This document shows positions 21,189 through 23,048 of a stretch of 23,048 nucleotides of DNA, in pieces (the first letter of the stretch is position 1; every line of letters begins with the position of its first letter). The notes under the pieces are model-generated. The model made no database searches. It saw only the letters and a program-made list of their open reading frames with translations, and was not told where the DNA came from. Origin of the DNA: CAJAQL01 sp964442965 (lineage in GTDB: Bacteria; Patescibacteriota; Minisyncoccia; UBA6257; 2-01-FULL-56-20); NCBI GenBank assembly GCA_964442965.1, contig CAYUBE010000018.1, forward strand, positions 1 through 23,048, read 5' to 3'. Position numbers and translations under genes: made by a program.

Positions 21189-21425
21189 ATGGCAAAAGTT
21201 ACTATTTATTCAACTCCGACGTGCGTCTACTGCAAAATGGCGAAGGAATTTTTTGCGGAGCATAATATTGCCTACGAAGAGCATGATGTCGCCGCCGATA
21301 CCGCAGCACGGAAAGAAATGTTTGATAAGACCCATCAGATGGGCGTGCCGGTGATTACGGTGGATGAAAAAGTCATCGTCGGTTTCGACAAGGGCACGCT
21401 CGAAGCGGCGCTAGGAATAAAATAG
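21189..21425 (+). CDS. Glutaredoxin (NrdH/Grx-like)
   Basis: A 78-residue glutaredoxin-fold protein: strand KVTIYSTP, redox motif C12-V-Y-C15, helix KMAKEFFAEHNI, strand AYEEHDV, then the cis-Pro MGVPVITV and the GFDKGTLEAALG glutathione or partner loop. The length is typical. It would reduce disulfides in the cytoplasm, for instance in ribonucleotide reductase or via glutathione or thioredoxin reductase; the partner cannot be told. TAATAT (21175-21180) ends 8 nt before the ATG, so it may also have its own leaderless promoter. A strong terminator follows. Confidence 0.92.
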   Translation: MAKVTIYSTPTCVYCKMAKEFFAEHNIAYEEHDVAADTAARKEMFDKTHQMGVPVITVDEKVIVGFDKGTLEAALGIK

Positions 21426-21451
21426 CCTGCGCCACCTATTTTAGGTAAGCA

Positions 21452-21477
21452 AAAAGCCGTTACGTATAACGGCTTTT
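21452..21477. terminator. Bidirectional terminator between glutaredoxin and the FliS-like gene
   Basis: A perfect 11-bp stem (21452-21462 with 21467-21477) and a CGTA loop, with A-run on one side and T-run on the other. It serves both convergent genes. Confidence 0.85.
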
Positions 21478-21482
21478 AAAAG

Positions 21483-22031
21483 CTACTTTCTCTTGGCTCG
21501 TTTCCCCCGTTTGATACTTACCGCGAGTCTTTCCGCCCATGTATCGCGAAGACTCCCTATAATCTCCGCAACGATGTCAAAATGTTTCCTGTGGGCTTCT
21601 TTTTGACAATATTGGTATAGCTTGAGCAGGCCTATTGATATTGAAAAAGCCGTTGCTTTTTCCGTCTTGAAAGACAGGCAGTTCACTAAGTCCTGTATGC
21701 CTGCGCATACAGCGCCGCCCCTCTTTTTTTTGCAGTTTGCGAGCACGGCGTCGTACATTTTTAGTATCAATGGTATAGAGATTGACGATATTGCGTCAAT
21801 TTTACCATTGACGATTTTTTTTATTTTTCTCATTACAATCCTCCGGTATATTGTGCCATCCTCTTTTCTCGTACTACCTTTCGAAGAAATGCCAATGGCT
21901 TTAAAAATTCTGATACGATTAAACGCCCGCCCTGTAGAGATGTCAAGGCACTGAACGATTTTGATGAAGTTGTCATTTGTTAAAGTAGCCTTGCCTTTTT
22001 TGTGCTGCTTGACAACGGTATCGGTTGGCAT
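21483..22031 (-). CDS. Protein with a possible FliS-like helical domain
   Basis: About 182 residues from the ATG at 22031; the open frame extends 30 codons further upstream but only through hairpin sequence. The N-terminal 80 residues are basic and unrecognised. The rest is helical and recalls the FliS pattern: LKMYDAVLANCKKK, IQDLVNCLSF, ISIGLLKLYQYCQKEAHRKH and EIIGSLRDTWAERL match FliS-like LYDGAL, II.L...L, L..LYDY...L..A and LL..LR.AW positions. FliS is the flagellin export chaperone; no other flagellar gene is here, so the role is open, and the resemblance is by eye only. The tail is strongly basic. The start codon lies inside an inverted repeat, and a large folded region lies upstream. 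Confidence 0.45.
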   Translation of the reverse strand: MPTDTVVKQHKKGKATLTNDNFIKIVQCLDISTGRAFNRIRIFKAIGISSKGSTRKEDGTIYRRIVMRKIKKIVNGKIDAISSISIPLILKMYDAVLANCKKKRGGAVCAGIQDLVNCLSFKTEKATAFSISIGLLKLYQYCQKEAHRKHFDIVAEIIGSLRDTWAERLAVSIKRGKRAKRK

Positions 22032-22050
22032 AAACTGTCGGATATGCCAA
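22025..22050. promoter_or_regulatory. Inverted repeat enclosing the start codon of the FliS-like gene
   Basis: TTGGCATA (22025-22032) and TATGCCAA (22043-22050) are perfect 8-bp inverted repeats. The minus-strand ATG (22031-22029) is inside one arm. It could be an operator or, in RNA, a hairpin that hides the start. Confidence 0.55.
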
Positions 22051-22062
22051 AGTGTTCGGTTC

Positions 22063-22201
22063 GGGGAACAATGTTCCCTGGACAAGGATGGAGCACTGCG
22101 GTGTAGGCCAGATCTGACCATGGGTGGAGCAGAAGTCGAGCTGATTTTCGACTTCTGCGTGGAACCCTGTGGCCCCCGGATCTGGCCACTATTTTGTCCA
22201 G
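22063..22201 (-). promoter_or_regulatory. Large nested hairpin upstream of the FliS-like gene
   Basis: Four nested helices are visible: 22078-22085 with 22194-22201, 22106-22114 with 22179-22187, 22122-22125 with 22163-22166, and 22129-22139 with 22148-22157 plus flanking pairs. A separate GGGAACA/TGTTCCC palindrome lies at about 22063-22077. On the minus strand this would be the leader or promoter region of the gene starting at 22031. It does not match a riboswitch class I can name. Confidence 0.55.
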
Positions 22202-22308
22202 AAACTTCGCATACCGCAAATTTTTCTTTTTAAGAAATATGACTTCGTACTGGCGCGGGCGTGGATTATATCCGAACGATTTTGCCTGGAAGTGGAAGTT
22301 AGGATGTA

Positions 22309-22340
22309 TAAAAAATGGCCACCATGTTATTGGTGACCAT
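22309..22340 (-). terminator. Terminator of the gene at 22351-22827
   Basis: On the minus strand ATGGTCACCA (22340-22331) pairs with TGGTGGCCAT (22324-22315), one mismatch, loop of 6, followed by TTTTTATAC. It begins 11 nt after the stop codon. Confidence 0.7.
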
Positions 22341-22350
22341 ATAGTTGCAT

Positions 22351-22827
22351 TCAGTGGCTCGATGGGGTTGACATGAAATCTCGCACTACCACCGCCCCAT
22401 TTTTTTTGGCAAATGCGACGCCTTCGGGGCTTTCATAAATACCGACCTTCACGGTGTTCGGACCACGTGATGGCGTACCCGATTGACAAACATCTACCAG
22501 GTAAAAGTAGATTTTGCCTCCCGGTAAACGATCCTCAGGAACCTGCACGCTACGTGTATCGAGAACATTTATGTTCTCTTCCACGCCAGCGTCATCCTTC
22601 CATAGGACATCCATTTTTGCGATTGATGTACCTTTAAAGATCGTAAGATGGCCCTGAATCGTTCCCACATCAATTGTTTTCATTTCTTGGACAACCGGAT
22701 GCGTAGCCTCCTCAGCCGAAGAAGTGGCATAATGAAGGATAGCATTTAACATTATGATGGCGGCCGCGAGGAGCGAAAAACCAATTATCGCAAACCATGC
22801 CATAGACTTATTTTTTTCTTTTGACAT
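22351..22827 (-). CDS. Membrane-anchored protein of unknown function
   Basis: 158 residues. After a short basic start (MSKEKNKSMAW) there is one membrane helix, FAIIGFSLLAAAIIMLNAIL, then an outside domain of about 120 residues. The outside part looks beta-rich (IDVGTIQGHLTIFKGTS, AKMDVLWKDD, VQVPEDRLPGGKIYFYLVDV, NTVKVGIYESP), with a single Cys near the middle, which recalls small Ig-like or jelly-roll folds, but no family is recognised. AAGGAG lies 7 nt before the ATG. A consensus-like promoter and a leader of about 127 nt precede it. A terminator follows directly, so it is monocistronic. Confidence 0.7.
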   Translation of the reverse strand: MSKEKNKSMAWFAIIGFSLLAAAIIMLNAILHYATSSAEEATHPVVQEMKTIDVGTIQGHLTIFKGTSIAKMDVLWKDDAGVEENINVLDTRSVQVPEDRLPGGKIYFYLVDVCQSGTPSRGPNTVKVGIYESPEGVAFAKKNGAVVVRDFMSTPSSH

Positions 22828-22834
22828 TTTCTTT

Positions 22835-22840
22835 CTCCTT
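22835..22840 (-). promoter_or_regulatory. Shine-Dalgarno of the membrane-anchored protein
   Basis: Minus-strand AAGGAG, 7 nt before the ATG at 22827. A 10-codon open frame (22871 to 22839) ends with a TAA that overlaps it. Confidence 0.65.
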
Positions 22841-22960
22841 AAGTTGAAATCATTGAATTAATTATTTTCATTCAAACCACAACCTATGTTCCGATCTGGA
22901 TAAAAATAACTAATTCTCAAGGAGAGATCCCCGATATTCAGTTCTTAGTATGCTGGCTAT

Positions 22961-22989
22961 AGTATACACCTATATTATAGATATGTCAA
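22961..22989 (-). promoter_or_regulatory. Consensus-like promoter with a long leader
   Basis: Minus-strand TTGACA (22989-22984), a 17-bp spacer and TATACT (22966-22961). This is the closest match to the sigma-70 consensus in the window. Transcription should start near 22954, about 127 nt before the ATG at 22827, unlike the leaderless genes. Confidence 0.75.
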
Positions 22990-23048
22990 TGGCATGTACT
23001 GGAAGGGTACATCGGTGACACTTTCTGGTTCTTGTAATGGTACTCGAC

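Noticed and set aside
22194..22376. Plus-strand 60-codon frame containing MTSYWRGRGLYPND
   Set aside because: It crosses the terminator of the minus-strand gene, has no ribosome-binding site and no recognisable family.
1..23048. CRISPR array or direct-repeat/spacer structure
   Set aside because: No regularly spaced direct repeats were found; the repeats seen are dispersed or palindromic.

Overview
The window is bacterial and gene-dense, with short intergenic gaps, and looks most like a Patescibacteria (CPR, Parcubacteria-type) genome. This placement is inference: the supporting signs are the gene repertoire (ribonuclease Y, a single-chain PheRS, a TrmB-type regulator, an O-antigen-ligase-like protein with a TPR partner, many small Nudix, HAD and HD enzymes), the near absence of Shine-Dalgarno sequences at first genes, and -10 boxes that sit only 6-8 nt before many start codons. 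No rRNA, CRISPR array, integrase or classical insertion sequence was seen, and no complete tRNA gene could be folded.

Layout. (1) 152-4659: five tightly packed plus-strand genes: a kinase-fold protein lacking the usual catalytic Asp, a P-loop kinase, a GT4 glycosyltransferase, an unrecognised 431-aa protein and a SAM methyltransferase, closed by a perfect 32-bp palindrome. (2) 4748-7903: single-chain phenylalanyl-tRNA synthetase, a HAD nucleotidase-like protein, a methyltransferase and an overlapping Nudix hydrolase. (3) 7881-9139: a decayed and mobile-looking stretch with an S66 peptidase fragment joined to the tail of a kinase, a run of hairpins and terminators, a small GIY-YIG protein and tRNA-T-arm-like repeats. 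(4) 9125-11762: a minus-strand pair (HD hydrolase; CoaD-like nucleotidyltransferase fused to a P-loop kinase) divergent from a TrmB-family regulator that carries an inverted-repeat operator at its promoter. (5) 11942-14824: bacteriohemerythrin, a secreted coiled-coil/C39-like peptidase and an ExoIII-type AP endonuclease interrupted in frame by a 270-bp palindromic element. (6) 14978-19876: ribonuclease Y, an O-antigen-ligase/polymerase-like membrane protein, a TPR-like partner and a class-2-like dihydroorotate dehydrogenase with a class-1-type catalytic Cys. (7) 20049-21425: a thiol-redox set (membrane-anchored DsbA-like protein, 57-aa SPW protein, glutaredoxin). (8) 21483-22827: two minus-strand genes, one FliS-like with a heavily structured upstream region and one membrane-anchored protein of unknown function.

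The strongest novel signal is the palindromic element inside the ExoIII gene. Removing exactly the inverted-repeat unit (14437-14706) restores the expected uninterrupted protein. Two other long-armed palindromes at 19898-19990 and 20860-20968 share a short core with it but have unrelated arms, so they may belong to one family of structured elements. A second general signal is leaderless initiation at about nine transcription-unit starts.
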